This document shows positions 22,646-35,200 of a stretch of 64,000 nucleotides of DNA, in pieces (positions within the stretch are counted from its first letter, which is position 1; the number at the start of each line of letters is the position of its first letter). The stretch lies in contig NZ_CP079203.1 of the NCBI RefSeq assembly GCF_019297835.1, positions 3,724,001-3,788,000 of the forward strand. The letters run 5' to 3'. The position numbers and the translations under genes were made by a program. Source of the DNA: Sphingomonas sanguinis (GTDB taxonomy: Bacteria; Pseudomonadota; Alphaproteobacteria; Sphingomonadales; Sphingomonadaceae). A model generated the notes under the pieces. The model had not been told where the DNA came from and did not search any database. It saw only the letters and a list, made by a program, of their open reading frames with translations.

Positions 22646-24777
22646 GCCGCCTGACTCCGGGCCGCACCCTGCATGGTGGCAAGCGCAGCGGCCTTGGGCT
22701 GGTCGAGCAGGATTTGCCCCTGATCGATGACGACGATCCGGTCGACCAGTTTGAGCACGCGCATCCGGTGCGTCGCGACGACAACGGTGCGGCCCTGACC
22801 CCAGCTGCGGAAGCGATCGATGAACAGGCGTTCCGCGGCCTCGTCCATCGCGGCGGTGGGCTCGTCGAGCAGCATGACCTGGGGCTGGCGGATCAGCAGC
22901 CGCGCGAGCAGCAACGCCTGTTGCTGGCCGCCCGATAGGCCCAGCCCGCCTTCGAGCACGACATGCTCCAGCCCGTCGCGCAGGCGCCGGATGAAGTCGA
23001 TCGCCCCCACCATGTCGAGCGCGGCGAGGATCGTCTCGTTGCTCGCCGTCACCGCGCCCATGGTCAGGTTCTCGCGCAGTGTGCCGTGGAACAAGCGGCT
23101 ATTCTGGGTCAGCAGCGCAACGTCGCGACGGACATCGGCGGGGTCAATCTGGTGCAGCGCCAAGTCGTCGAGCAATATCTCGCCCGACACCGGCTGCAAC
23201 ATGCCCGACAGCCCCTGCAACAGCGTCGACTTGCCCGCGCCGTTGCGGCCGAGTAGCGCGATCTTCTCGCCCGCCGCGATCTCCAGCTTCGGCACGGTCA
23301 GCGCAGGCGGGGCGTTGGGATCGGCATAGGTGAACACCGCGCCGCGTAAGGAAAAGCGTCCGTCGACCGAGGGCAGGGGGATGCGATGCTCGGCATCCGG
23401 ATTGTCGACCGGCAGGCCCATGATCTGGTCCAGGCTGTTCGCCGCGACCTTGGCATGTTGATAGCGGCCGAGCAGGTGCGAGACCTGCCCCATCGGCGCC
23501 ATCATCCGGCTGGCCAGCATCGAGGTGGCGACCAGCGCGCCGGTCGTGATGTCGCCTGCGATCACCATCGGCGCGCCGACGAAGATGACGGTGGCGTAGA
23601 CCGCATTCTGCACGCTCTGCGCCCAGGTCGACAGGCTGGCGGTCAGGCCGCGAAGCCGCAGCTGCGCCTCGCCCGCCACCGCGTTGCAGTGGTTCCACTG
23701 GCGCTGGAAGCGCTCTTCGGCCTGCAGGGTCTTGATGTCCTCGATCCCCTGCACCGATTCGATCAGCAGGGCGTTGCGCAGCGAGGTTTCGCGCATCGAC
23801 TCGGTCGCATAGGCGCGCAGGCGGCGCTGGGCGAGCAGGCTGGGCAGCAGGAGCGCGATCAGCGCCACCACCGGCACCAGCGCCAGCGAGCCGCCGATAA
23901 AGGCCAGGATGACCAGGAACAGGAAGAAGAAGGGCAGGTCCGCCACCGCAGCGACGGTGGTGGAGGTGAGCATGTCGCGCACCTGATCCAGATCGCGAAG
24001 CTGCGCGATGAAGGTGCCGGTCGAGGTCGGCCGCGCCCGGTTGCGCACGCGCAGCGCATGGCCGAACACCACGTCCGACAGACGCAGGTCGGCGCGCTTG
24101 CCCAATATGTCGGTGATCCCGACGCGCAGCCGCCGCAACACAAAGTCGAACCCCGTCGCCAGAATGACACCGATGAACAGGATATAGAGCGTCGGCATCG
24201 ACTGGGCGGGAACGACACGGTCATAGACCTGCATCGAGAACAGCACCCCCGCCAGGCCCAGGCAGTTGGTCACGACCGAGGCGATGGCGACATGGCCATA
24301 GCCCTTCATGTCCTGAAGCAGCAGGCGACGGAGCCAATGCTCCTCGAAGGGGCGGATATAGCTGTCCACCCGAACATCCTTCGCCGAGCGGGCAGGGCGG
24401 GGGACGACGAACATCCGCGTCTGTTCGACCAGCGTGGACAGCGGGCGCTGCGCGCTCTGCCCCTCCTCGCCCGCAACCGAGAAGACCGCCTGGCCATCGG
24501 CGTCGATGCCGGTGATCAGCGCCAGTTCGCCATCGTTCAGCCACGCGATCACCGGCAGCCGCCAACTGGTCAGCCGCATCGCGCCGGGCATCACGAAGCG
24601 CACCGACAGGCCGCTTGCCCGCGCCAGCGCCCGGACGCGCGCCTCTTCATCGCCGCCGCCCTGCCAAAGGGTCGTCAGCCGCGCGCGCTGCTCGGCAAAG
24701 GGCATGCGGTAATGACGCGCGACCTGGCCCATCATGTCGATCCAGGCGAGCGGATCGGTCTGGGTCGGGTCGCTCAC
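22642..24777 (-). CDS. Type I secretion ABC transporter with C39-like N-terminal domain (LapB/HlyB-like)
   Basis: 711 residues. Residues 1 to about 130 look like a C39 peptidase-like domain but without the catalytic Cys motif, so it probably binds cargo rather than cuts it. A six-helix exporter membrane domain spans about 155-440. The ATPase domain follows: Walker A GRNGAGKST, signature LSGGQQQ, Walker B VMLLDEPT and the H-loop in VATHRM. It forms the inner-membrane motor of a type I system. It overlaps TolC upstream and HlyD downstream by four bases each. LapB-like exporters move large adhesins, which fits the neighbour. Confidence 0.95.
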   Translation of the reverse strand: MSDPTQTDPLAWIDMMGQVARHYRMPFAEQRARLTTLWQGGGDEEARVRALARASGLSVRFVMPGAMRLTSWRLPVIAWLNDGELALITGIDADGQAVFSVAGEEGQSAQRPLSTLVEQTRMFVVPRPARSAKDVRVDSYIRPFEEHWLRRLLLQDMKGYGHVAIASVVTNCLGLAGVLFSMQVYDRVVPAQSMPTLYILFIGVILATGFDFVLRRLRVGITDILGKRADLRLSDVVFGHALRVRNRARPTSTGTFIAQLRDLDQVRDMLTSTTVAAVADLPFFFLFLVILAFIGGSLALVPVVALIALLLPSLLAQRRLRAYATESMRETSLRNALLIESVQGIEDIKTLQAEERFQRQWNHCNAVAGEAQLRLRGLTASLSTWAQSVQNAVYATVIFVGAPMVIAGDITTGALVATSMLASRMMAPMGQVSHLLGRYQHAKVAANSLDQIMGLPVDNPDAEHRIPLPSVDGRFSLRGAVFTYADPNAPPALTVPKLEIAAGEKIALLGRNGAGKSTLLQGLSGMLQPVSGEILLDDLALHQIDPADVRRDVALLTQNSRLFHGTLRENLTMGAVTASNETILAALDMVGAIDFIRRLRDGLEHVVLEGGLGLSGGQQQALLLARLLIRQPQVMLLDEPTAAMDEAAERLFIDRFRSWGQGRTVVVATHRMRVLKLVDRIVVIDQGQILLDQPKAAALATMQGAARSQAA

Positions 24778-26102
24778 AGCGTCACCCCCCGGATCGAGGT
24801 GCCGGTCAGTCCGAAATCGTCACGCGCCCGACCCGAGTAATAAAGGCATTCGATCGCCAGCCGCCGCAGGTCGTGGGTGGTGTTGACCGCATCGAAGCGG
24901 GCCTGCTGCAACTCCTGTTCGGCGTTGAGCAGGTCGACCAGCGTGCGGGTGCCCATGTCGAGATATTGCAGGCGATAGAGCTTGCCGGTCTCGACCATAT
25001 TGTCCTGTCGCTCAGCCAGCGTGCCGAGCAACTGCGACAGCCCGGCGATCTGCTGCTGCGTGGCGGCCAGCGCCTGGCCGACCTCGTTGCGCGCTGCCTG
25101 TTCGGCGGCCTGGGCGGCGCGGACGCCGTAATCGGCGCTGCGTGCGCGGGCGCGTACGGCATTGCCGCCGAATACGTCGCTGCTGACGTTCAGTCCGAAA
25201 TTGTAAAGGCTGCGGTCGGAAAAGGGCGAGGTGACATCGGTCGCCGCATCGCCCGCCAGCGCGACGGTGGGCAGGCGGGCGGCATGGACTCGGCGGCTCT
25301 CGGCGCTGGCCTGCTCATATTGCGCCCGGGCGCGCATGATCGCGGGGATATCGGCCCATTCGACGGTGGTTGCGCGGGTGCAGCTGGCCATCAGCCAGTC
25401 GGGCACCGCCGGATCGACCGCAGGCGACGTTTCGCGGCCGAGCAGAAAGGCCAGGCTGGTGGTCCAGCGCCGTTGCTCCGCCTCGATCCGGGTCAGCGTG
25501 GCCTCGGCGGCGGCGACGCGCGACTGGGCCTGGAGCGCATCGGAGCGGGTGGTCGCGCCCTTGCCGAACCTTTTCTCGACCAGCGCGCTGATCTCACGGA
25601 TACGGCCGAGTTGCTCCATCGCGATCCCGCGCAGCGCGGCGTTGCGCTGTACCTCGACCAGCGCGAAGCCGGTGTCGCGGATCAGCCCGTCGACCGCCAG
25701 CAACAGGTCCGCGCGGCCGATCCGCGTGCCCGCGCGCGCGGACTCGACCGCGCCCGCGACCTTGCCGAAATCATAGAGCATCTGCGAGGCGGAGACCTGC
25801 GGGCGTGGCCGCCACGCGCTGCCGATGCGATTGTCATAGCCGCTGCCGACGCCTGCACTGATCCGGGGCAGATAGCCCGCGCGCGCGACCGCGATATCCT
25901 CGGCCCGCGCCTCGACGGTCGCGGTCGCCTGCACGACCGAGGGATGCCAGGCGAGCACCTCGTGCATCGCACTTTCCATCGTCACGGCCGCGGGTTCTGC
26001 CGCTGCCGTTATCGTGATGGCGCTCATCGCGATCATCACCCTCCCGAACCGTACCGATCGCATCCGGTAGCGTTCCCGCCACTCTCGCTTCATCGATCGC
26101 AT
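24774..26102 (-). CDS. TolC-family outer membrane channel of the type I secretion system
   Basis: 442 residues; ATG at 26102 after GGGAGAGG. The N-terminal signal runs to about residue 34. The body has the two TolC repeats of long amphipathic helices, with QVSASQMLYDFGKVAGAVE near residue 105 and LYNFGLNVSSDVFGG near 300. NAEQELQQARFDAVNT near the end is typical of TIGR01844 type I secretion channels. It starts 121 bases after the adhesin stop; a terminator-like hairpin lies between, so secretion genes may have partly separate expression. Confidence 0.93.
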   Translation of the reverse strand: MRSMKREWRERYRMRSVRFGRVMIAMSAITITAAAEPAAVTMESAMHEVLAWHPSVVQATATVEARAEDIAVARAGYLPRISAGVGSGYDNRIGSAWRPRPQVSASQMLYDFGKVAGAVESARAGTRIGRADLLLAVDGLIRDTGFALVEVQRNAALRGIAMEQLGRIREISALVEKRFGKGATTRSDALQAQSRVAAAEATLTRIEAEQRRWTTSLAFLLGRETSPAVDPAVPDWLMASCTRATTVEWADIPAIMRARAQYEQASAESRRVHAARLPTVALAGDAATDVTSPFSDRSLYNFGLNVSSDVFGGNAVRARARSADYGVRAAQAAEQAARNEVGQALAATQQQIAGLSQLLGTLAERQDNMVETGKLYRLQYLDMGTRTLVDLLNAEQELQQARFDAVNTTHDLRRLAIECLYYSGRARDDFGLTGTSIRGVTL

Positions 26103-26136
26103 TGTGACCTCTCCCTGACAAAGAGGCTGGCTAAAC

Positions 26137-26185
26137 TATTTAAACAAAAAGGGATTAGACGCCGAAGAGGAACCCCTTCGGCGTC
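26137..26185 (-). terminator. Rho-independent terminator after the adhesin gene
   Basis: On the minus strand the hairpin arms are GACGCCGAAG and CTTCGGCGTC (26176-26185 and 26158-26167) with an 8-base loop. They are followed by TAATCCCTTTTTGTTTAAA, a T-rich tail. It sits 39 bases beyond the adhesin stop and about 55 bases before the TolC start. Confidence 0.75.
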
Positions 26186-26223
26186 CGAAATCAACTCCGT
26201 TTTCGGATGATTGCGCAAGATGG

Positions 26224-29200
26224 TCAGACCAGGTGGAGCGTGGCCAGCCTTTCCTGTTCAGGATCGACCGAAACGGTCAAATATCCCAGCGGATCATGGG
26301 GCACCGGAGCCTCGGCGGCGATATCGGTAACGCTTGGCATCGCCGACGAATCACCCGTTGCCGTCAGGGATTCGCTGGGCAGCGGCTCGCTCGCGAGGCT
26401 TTGCGCGTCGAGATAGCGGGACAGCACATCCTCGACGCTGCCCTGGTCCTCCATCAGCGACATCGCCACCTGTCCGTCGGCATGATCGAAGGTCAGCGGC
26501 ACCGCGTCATGCCCGACCGCCAGGGTCATGGGCACGACGTCGCCATGCACCTGTTCGGGGTCCGCCAGCGCAAAGGCGGTCAGCGTCGGCGGGAAGACCG
26601 GCGCGACCCCGTTATTGATGTCGACCGCCACGTCCAGTCGCGCGGTCGAAACCTGCCCGTCGGGCTGCACCAGCTGATAGGTGAAGCGGTCGATCGGGTC
26701 GGTCGCGGCATAGGCTAGGTTGGTGAAGGGCTGATAGCTATACTGCCCGACCTCGTTGATGGTCAGCGTGCCATAGGCGCCGGTCAGCGTCCGGCCCGCA
26801 TCGCCGATATCCACGAACTCGCCGCCGATCAGCATCTTGATGCCCAGGAAGTCGCTGCCCAGCGTATCGTTTGCGAGCAGGTCGCCGCTGACCGGGGTGG
26901 TGCCGGACAGGGCAAACTGGTCGAGATGGGTGATCGTCCCACCGACATAGACGTCGGTGGTATAGCCCAGCCCCACGGTGTTGGTGCTGGTGACGGTGTA
27001 GTTGTAGGTGCCCGAGGGCAGGTTGTTCATCGTCACGCTGATGCCCGATCCCACCAGTCCGCCGACCCCGGCCAGCGCGGTGCCGCTCTGGGAGCCGACG
27101 ACCGTCCCCGCCGCATTGGTAACGGTGATGGTAAAGCTGGGCACGACGGCCAGCCCTGGCGCGATCACGGCGGACAGGGTGATATTCCCGCGGCTGTTCG
27201 CATCGACCGTGAAGCTGTCGGTGATCTGGCCGGTTCGCGAGCCGGTCAGCAGGGCGGCAGTCGGGGTGTTGAACGACGAATCCACCGTGGCGGTGCGGGT
27301 TTCCACCACATTGATGAAGGTCGCACCCGCCGTCGCCACGTCGTTGACCGCGATCGGCGTACCGGTGATGTCCGGGCTGCCGATGGTGATGGTCAGCGCC
27401 GCGCTCTCCCGCTCGCCGTCGCTGGCGTCGAGCAGCGTGTAGTTGAAGCGGTCGGTTTTGCCGAGCACGGCGGCATCGGCATTGGGGGTGTAGCTGTACC
27501 GGCCGTCGCTGCTGATGGTCAGCGTGCCCCATTGCCCGATGATCTGGCTGTTGGTGCCGACCGCCGTCGTGACGCCATTCAGCGTGACGCTTTCGACGCG
27601 GGTCTGCGGGCTGACCACATCGACCTGGCCCGTGGGGCCGGGATCGGTGATGACGTTGCCGTTCGTCGTCGCCGGAACCACCTGCCCGACATCGGTGAAG
27701 TCGGAGTCGACGCCCGTGACGCGCAACCCGCCCAGCAGGCCGACCCCCGCCGTGTTGTCGAAGGTGACGAAGGCGCGGTACTGGCCCGGCCCCAGATCCG
27801 CCGAGGCGACGAGATCGCCGCCCAGCAGGCTGACATCGAGCAGCGAGGAACTGCCGCCGCCATTCACCGCGACCCAGCTGGTCCCGTTGAACCGCTGCAC
27901 CACCACCGAATAACCGCTGGCGACGCCCAGCGACAGGGTGGCGTCATAGGTGAAGGTCGCGTCGAGCCTATGGCCCTGTTCGACGGTGAACTGGACATTG
28001 GGAATCGCCAGCACCTGTGCGTTCAGATTGACCAGCCCGAGCGAGACGAGCGCGGTGTAGTTGGCACCGCCCAGATTCTCGTTGGTACGCACCGGCACTA
28101 GATCGACCTGGGCGGAGGCGACATTGTCGAACGCGCTGATGTCGAACGGCGCGAGGACCGCGACCGTGCCCGAGACATTGCCCGCCCCGTCGCGAAGCCC
28201 GACATTCAGCGTCTCGCCCGCGACCTGCGGCGTGGCGAGCGTGACGGCATAGGTACCGCCGGCCGCCACCGTGCCGGTGCCGAGAACGGTCCCGGCGGTG
28301 TTGCGTACCTCGACCGTCGTACCCGGCTCGCCGGTGCCGGTGACGATCGTACCGGTGCCGTTGATCGCGGCGGTCGGCAGGGCCGGCGGCGTGATGTCCG
28401 GTGCGACCAGAGGTGCCTGGGGCGAGACATTGCCCGCGCCGTCCACCTGGGTCACGGTCAGCGCCTGACCATTGGCCTGGGGGATGGTCAGCGTCGCGGC
28501 ATAGCTGCCATTCGCATCGACGATCGCGCTGCCCACCAGCTGTCCCTGCGGGCCCAGGATGCGCACGGTCGCACCCGGCTCGCCCGAGCCGGTGACGATC
28601 GTGCCGTTCCCGTTGATCGTCGCGACGGGCAAGGCCGGGGGCGTGATGTCGGGCGCGGTCAGCGGGCTGGGCGGGGAGGCGTTGCCCGCCGCATCGGCCT
28701 GCGTCACGGTCAGCGCCTGACCATTGGCCTGCGGCGTGGTGAGCGTCACCGTATAGCTGCCGTTCGCCGCGACGATGGCGGTGCCGATCGGGTTGCCGCC
28801 CGCGTCGCGCACGGTCACGGTCGCCCCCGCTTCGCCCAGACCCGTGACCAGCGTACCGACGCCGTTGATCGCGGCGGTCAGCCCGGTCGGGGCGGTAATG
28901 TCGGGCGCGGCGGCCTGTCCGATCGGCGAGACATTGCCCGCCGCATCCGCCTGGGTCAGCGTCAGGAGCTGGCCGTTCGCCTGAGCGGGGTTGAGGGTTG
29001 CGGTGAAATTGCCGTTCGCATCGACCAGCGCGGTGCCGATCACCGCGCCGCCCGGACCCCGGATGGTGACGGTCGCCCCCGCCTCGCCGGTGCCGGTCAG
29101 GCTGGTGCCGTTGCCCGCCACCGTGCCGATCGGCGCGAGCGGGGCGGTCAGATCGGGCGCGATGACGGTGGCGGGTGCCGAGACATTGTTCGCCGCATCC

Positions 29201-32200
29201 GCCTGGCTCACTTGCAGGACTTGCGCATTGAGCTGGGCCGGATTGAGGATCGCCGAATAGCTGCCATTGGCCGCCACGATAGCGGTGCCGATCACCGCGC
29301 CGCCCGGATCGCGGATGGTGACGGTCGCGCCTGCCTCACCCGTGCCGGTCACGACGCTGCCCGTCCCGTTGATCGCGGCGGTCAGGCCGACCGGCGCGGT
29401 GATGTCCGGCGCGGTCGCCTGTCCGATCGGCGAGACATTGCCCGCCGCATCCGCCTGGGTCAGCGTCAGCAGCTGGCCGTTTGCCTGAGCGGGGTTGAGG
29501 GTTGCGGTGAAGTTGCCGTTCGCATCGACTAGCGCGGTGCCGATCACCGCGCCGCCCGGACCCCGGATGGTGACGGTCGCCCCAGCCTCACCAGTGCCGG
29601 TCAGGCTGGTGCCGTTGCCCGCCACCGTGCCGATGGGGGCGAGCGGGGCGGTCAGATCGGGGGCGATGACGGTCGCGGGTGCCGAGACGTTGTTCGCCGC
29701 GTCCGCCTGCGTGACCTGCAAGGCTTGTGCGTTGAGTTGGGGCGGAGTCAGGATCGCGGCATAGGTGCCGTTCGCAGCGACGACGACCGTGCCCAGCACT
29801 GCGCCGCCCGGATCGCGGACGGTGACGGTCGCCCCCGCTTCGCCGGTGCCGGTGACGAGATTGCCCGCGCCGTTGATCGCGGCGGTCAGGCCGACAGGGG
29901 CGGTGATGTCGGGTGCGGTCGCCTGTCCGATGGGCGAGACATTGCCCGCCGCATCCGCCTGGGTCAGCGTCACGAGCTGACCATTCGCCTGAGCAGGCGT
30001 CAGCGGTGCGGTGAAGTTGCCGTTCGCATCGACGACTGCCGTGCCCAGCACTGTGCCGCCCGCGCCCCGAATGGTGACGGTGGCGCCGACCTCGCCGGTG
30101 CCCGTCAGGGTGGTGCCGTCGCCCGACACGGTGCCGATCGGTGCCAGCGGTGCATTCAGATCCGGTGCGACGACGGTGGCGGGTGTCGAGACATTGCCCG
30201 CCGCATCGGCCTCCGTCACCTGCAAGACCTGCGCATCGAGCTGCGCCGGGGTGAGGATCGCGGCATAGGTGCCGTTGGCCGCGACGACCGCCGTGCCCAG
30301 CACGGTGCCGCCTGCATCGCGGACGGTGACGGTCGCGCCGACCTCGCCCGTGCCGGTAACGAGATTGCCCGCGCCATTGATCGTGGCGGTCAGGCCCGTG
30401 GGCGCGGTGATGTCGGGCGCGGCGGCTTGTGCGATGGGCGAGACATTGCCCGCCGCATCCGCCTGGGTCAGCGTCACCACCTGCCCGTTCGCCTGAGCGG
30501 GCGTGAGCGGAGCGGTGAAATTGCCGTTAGCATCGACGATAGCGGTGCCGAGCACAGCGCCGCCTACGCCCCGGATGGTGACCGTCGCGCCGACCTCACC
30601 CGTGCCGGTCAGGGTGGTGCCGTCGCTCGACACGGTGCCGATGGGGGCCAGCGGCGCGGTCAGGTCGGGAGCGATGACGGAGGAGGCGGGCGAAGGATTG
30701 CCCGCCGCGTCGCTCTGCACGACGGTCAGCGGCTGGCCGTCGACCTGCGGCGTGGCGAGCGTGACCGCATAGGCGCCGTTTGCGCCCACCGTAGCAGTAC
30801 CCAGCGTCGCGCCATTGGCGTCGAGCACCCGCACCGTCGCGCCGACTTCGCCGGTGCCGCTGACCAGCGTGCCGGTCGGATCGATCGCGGCGACGGGAGC
30901 ATTGGGCGCGGTCAGGTCGGGTGCGATGACGGTGGCGGGGGGCGAGACATCGCCGTCCGCATCCGTCTGGGTCACGCGCACCGTCTCGCCATTGCGCTGC
31001 GGCGTGGTCAGGGTGGCGGTATAGCTGCCGTCCCCGGCGACCTGCGCATTGCCGATCACCGCGCCATTGGCGTCGCGCACGACGATCGCCGCACCCACCT
31101 GTCCGGTGCCCGACACGCTCGCGCCGTCAGCGGCGATGGTCGCGCTGGGGGCGCCGGGCGTGTCGTTGGGGATCAGATCGGGCGCGGTTGCGCTGCCGGG
31201 GGCGGAGACATTGCCCGCCGCATCCGTCTGCGTCAGGGTCAGCACCTGCCCGTTGGTCAGCGCGGTCGTTAGGGTCACGTTGAAGCTGCCGTCCGGGTTC
31301 ACCGGCACGGTGGCGAGGACCAGCCCGACCGGATCGACGATCCGCACCGTCGCGCCGACCTCGCCGGAGCCGCTCACCACCGTGCCGTCCGCCGAGACGG
31401 TCGCCACCGGGGCGGCCGGGGGCGTGCGGTCGAGCGCGGTCACGGTGGTCGCGATCGATCCGTTGCCCGCGCCGTCCGTCTGGATGACGCTCAGCACCTG
31501 GCTGTCGAGCTGGGGTGCCGACAGGACGACGCTGTAAGCGCCCTGCGGCCCGACGATGGCGGTGCCCAGCACGCCGTTATTCGCGTCGCGCACCGTGACG
31601 GTCGCGGCGACCTCGCCAGTACCGGTGACGATCGTGCCCGTCGCATCCAGCGTCGCCAGCGGGGCGGCGGGGGCGGTGATGTCGGGGGCGGGGGCGCTGG
31701 TCGGGGCGGAGACATTGCCCGCCGCATCGGTCAGCGTCGCGCTCACCGTACCGCCATTGGCCTGGGCCGGGGTCAGCGGCACGCTGAAGCTGCCGTCCGC
31801 GCCGACCTGGCCGGTGCCGATCACCGTGCCGCTGGCGTTGCGCAGGGTCACGGTCGCGCCGACCTCACCGCTGCCATTCGCATTCGCGCCGGTGCCGTCG
31901 ATCGTGAAGACGGGGGCGAGCGGCGCGGTGATGTCGGGGGCGGTGGCGGGACTGGGCGGAGAGGTGTTGCCCGCCGCATCGGCTTGCGTGACCTGCAGAA
32001 CCTGTCCGTTGATCTGCGCGGTGGTCAGGGTCAGCGCATAGGCGCCGCTGGCCCCGGCCGTGCCGGTGCCGATGATCGCACCGCCGGGATCGCGCACGGT
32101 GATAGTGGCGCCCGCCTCGGCCTGACCGCTGACGATCGTGCCGGTGCCGTCGACGCTGGCGGTCAGCCCGGTCGGCGCGGTGGTGTCGAGTGCGGTCAGC

Positions 32201-35200
32201 GACAGCGGCGGCGAGACATTGCCCGCCGCATCGGCCTGTACCACCGACAGGGTCTGGCCGTTGAGCTGTGCGCTCGCCAGCGGCACCGTAAAGCTGCCAT
32301 CTGCGGCGACCTGCGCGGTGCCCAGCACCTGTCCGGCGGCGTCACGCACGGTGACGGTCGCGCCGGGCTCGCCGGTGCCGTTCACCAGCGTTCCGTCGGT
32401 CGACACGGTGCCGGTCGGGGCGAGCGGCGCGGTGATGTCGGGCGCGGTGGCGGGGCTGGGCGGCGAGGTGTTGCCCGCCGCATCGGCCTGCGTCACCTGA
32501 ACCACCTGACCGTTCAGCTGCGGCGTGGTCAGGGTCAGCGCATAGGCGCCGGTGGTCCCGGCCGTGCCGGTGCCGATGATCGCGCCGCCGGGGTCACGCA
32601 CGGTGATGGCGGCACCTGCCTCCGCCTGCCCGCTGACGATGGTGCCGGTGCCGTCGACGCTGGCGGTCAGCCCGATCGGCGCGGTCGTGTCTAGCGCGGT
32701 CAGCGACAGCGGCGGCGAGATATTGCCCGCCGCATCGGCCTGTACCACCGACAGGGCCTGGCCGTTGAGCTGCGCGCTCGACAGCGGCACCGCAAAGCTG
32801 CCATCGGCGGCGACCTGCCCGGTGCCCAGCACCTGTCCGGCGGCGTCACGCACGGTGACGGTCGCGCCCGGCTCGCCTGTGCCGTTCACCAGCGTCCCGT
32901 CCGCCGACACGGTCCCCAGGGGCGCGAGCGGTGCGGTCAGGTCCGGCGCGACGGGGGCGAGGGGAGCGGAGACATTGCCCGCCGCATCCGCCTGCGTCAC
33001 GCCAAGCGTCTGACCATCGATCTGCGCTGGAGTCAGCGGCGCGGCATAGCTGCCATTCGCGCCGACCACGGCGGTCCCGATGATCGTGCCGCCCGGATCA
33101 CGCACGGTGACGGTCGCGCCGACCTCACCCACGCCGGTCACGACCGCACCGTCGCCGTTGATCGTGGCGGTCAGTCCGGTGGGCGCGGTGATGTCGGGCG
33201 CGGGCACGGTGACGACGGGCGAGGCATTGCCCGCCGCGTCGGTCTGGACGAGCTGGAGACTCTGGCCATTGGCCTGGGCGGGGTTCAGCGTCACGGCGAA
33301 GCTGCCGTCCGGTGCCACCTGACCGCTGCCCAGCAGCGTGCCGTCGGCGGCGCGGATGGTGACGGTCGCGCCGGGTTCGCCGGTGCCGAGCAAGGTCGCG
33401 CCCGCATCGACGACCGATCCGGTCGGCGCGAGCGGGGCCGTGGTGTCGGGCGCGGTCACGCTGGCGGGGGCGGAGGCATTGCCCGCGGGATCGGCTTGGG
33501 TCACCTGCAGCGTTTCGCCATTGGTCTGCGGCGTGGTCAGCGTCGCATTATAGGTGCCGTTGGCGGCGACCGTGGCGGTGCCGATTACCGCGCCGTTCGC
33601 ATCGCGGATGGTGACGGTCGCACCCGCCTCGCCCGATCCGGTGACGATCGCGCCGTCGCCGCTGATCGTGGCGGTCAGCCCGGTCGGCGCGGTGATGTCG
33701 GGCGCGGTGAGCGCCGTCGAGGGCGAGAGATTGCCGCCGCGATCGGTCTGGTCGAGCGACAGCGTCTCGCCATTGGCCTGGGGCGGCGACAGCGGAGCGG
33801 CGAAGCTGCCGTCAGCGCCGACCGTCACGGTCGCGATCACGGTGCCATCGGCGGCGCGCACCCGGACGGTGGCGAAAGGCTCGCCGCTGCCGGTCAGGCT
33901 GGCGCCATCGGCCGCGATGGTCGCTGACGGAGCGGGGGGCGCGGTCAGATCGGGCGCGGCGACGGTGGCGGGTTGCGACGGATTGCCCGCCGGATCGGTC
34001 TGTACCGCCGACAGCGTCTGGCCGCTGGTCTGGGGCGGGGTGAGGGTCAGGGTATAGCTGCTGTCCGCCGCCACGACCGCGCTGCCCAGCAAGGCGCCGG
34101 TGCCGTCGAGAACACGCACCGTCGCGCCCGGCTCGCCATTGCCATAGACCGCCGTGCCGTCCGCCGAGAGCGTGGCGAGCGGCGGGGCGGGGGGCGTGAT
34201 GTCGGGTGCCGTGACGGAGGCGACGGGCGAGACATTGCCCGCCGCATCGGTCTGCGTCACGGTCAGGGCTTCGCCATTAGCCTGGGGGGTGCTCAGCGGC
34301 GCGCTGAAGCTGCCATCAGCGGCGACGGTGACGGTGGCGAGCACGCTGTTGTCAGGCGCACGCACGATCAGGGTCGCGCCCGCTTCGCCGGTGCCGCTGA
34401 TGCTCGTGCCGTCCGGCCCGACGGTCGCGACGGGGGCCGCCGGGGCGACGAGATCGGGGGTGACCGCAGCGCTCGCAGGCGAGGCATTGCCCGCCGCATC
34501 GGTCTGCACGACCGACAGCGTCTGGCCGTTGGCGATGCCGGTGGGCAGCGTCACGCTGAAGCTGCCATCGCCAGCGACCGTCGCGGTGCCGACCGGCTGG
34601 CCGCCCGCATCGACAACCTGCACCGCCGCGCCCGGCTCACCCGTGCCGGTCAGCGTCGTGCCGTCCGCGCTCACGGTGACGAGGGGGGCGGTGGGAGCGG
34701 TGATGTCAGGCGCACTGACCGTCGTGGCGGGCGAACTGTTCCCCGCCGGATCGCTCTGGATGACGGTCAGGGCGCCGCCATTGGCCTGCGGCGTGGTCAG
34801 CGACAGGGTGTAATTGCCCTGCGGATCGACGATGGCGGTGCCGAGCGGCTGGCCTGCGGCATCGCTGACGGTGACGGTCGCGCCCGGCTCGCCGGTGCCG
34901 GTGATGCTGGTGCCGTCGCCGGTGATGGTCGCGGTGGGCGCGGTCGGGGCGGTGATGTCCGGTGCGCTGATCGTGGTGGGGGGCGAAATATTGCCCGCCG
35001 GATCGCTCTGGGTGACGGACAGGGTGCCGCCATTGGCCTGCGGCGTGGTCAGCGGCAGGGTGTAGTTGCCCTGTGCATCGACGGTCGCGGTGCCGAGCGG
35101 CTGCCCGGCGGGGTCGCTGACCGTGACGGTCGCGCCCGGCTCGCCGGTGCCGGTGATGCTGGTCCCGTCACCAGCAATGGTGGCCGTGGGTGCGGCGGGG

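Noticed and set aside
29725..31272. A 515-codon plus-strand frame and many 60-170-codon frames opposite the adhesin repeats
   Set aside because: They recur with the 252-bp period because they are shadows of the repeat; they are low-complexity and show no domain.
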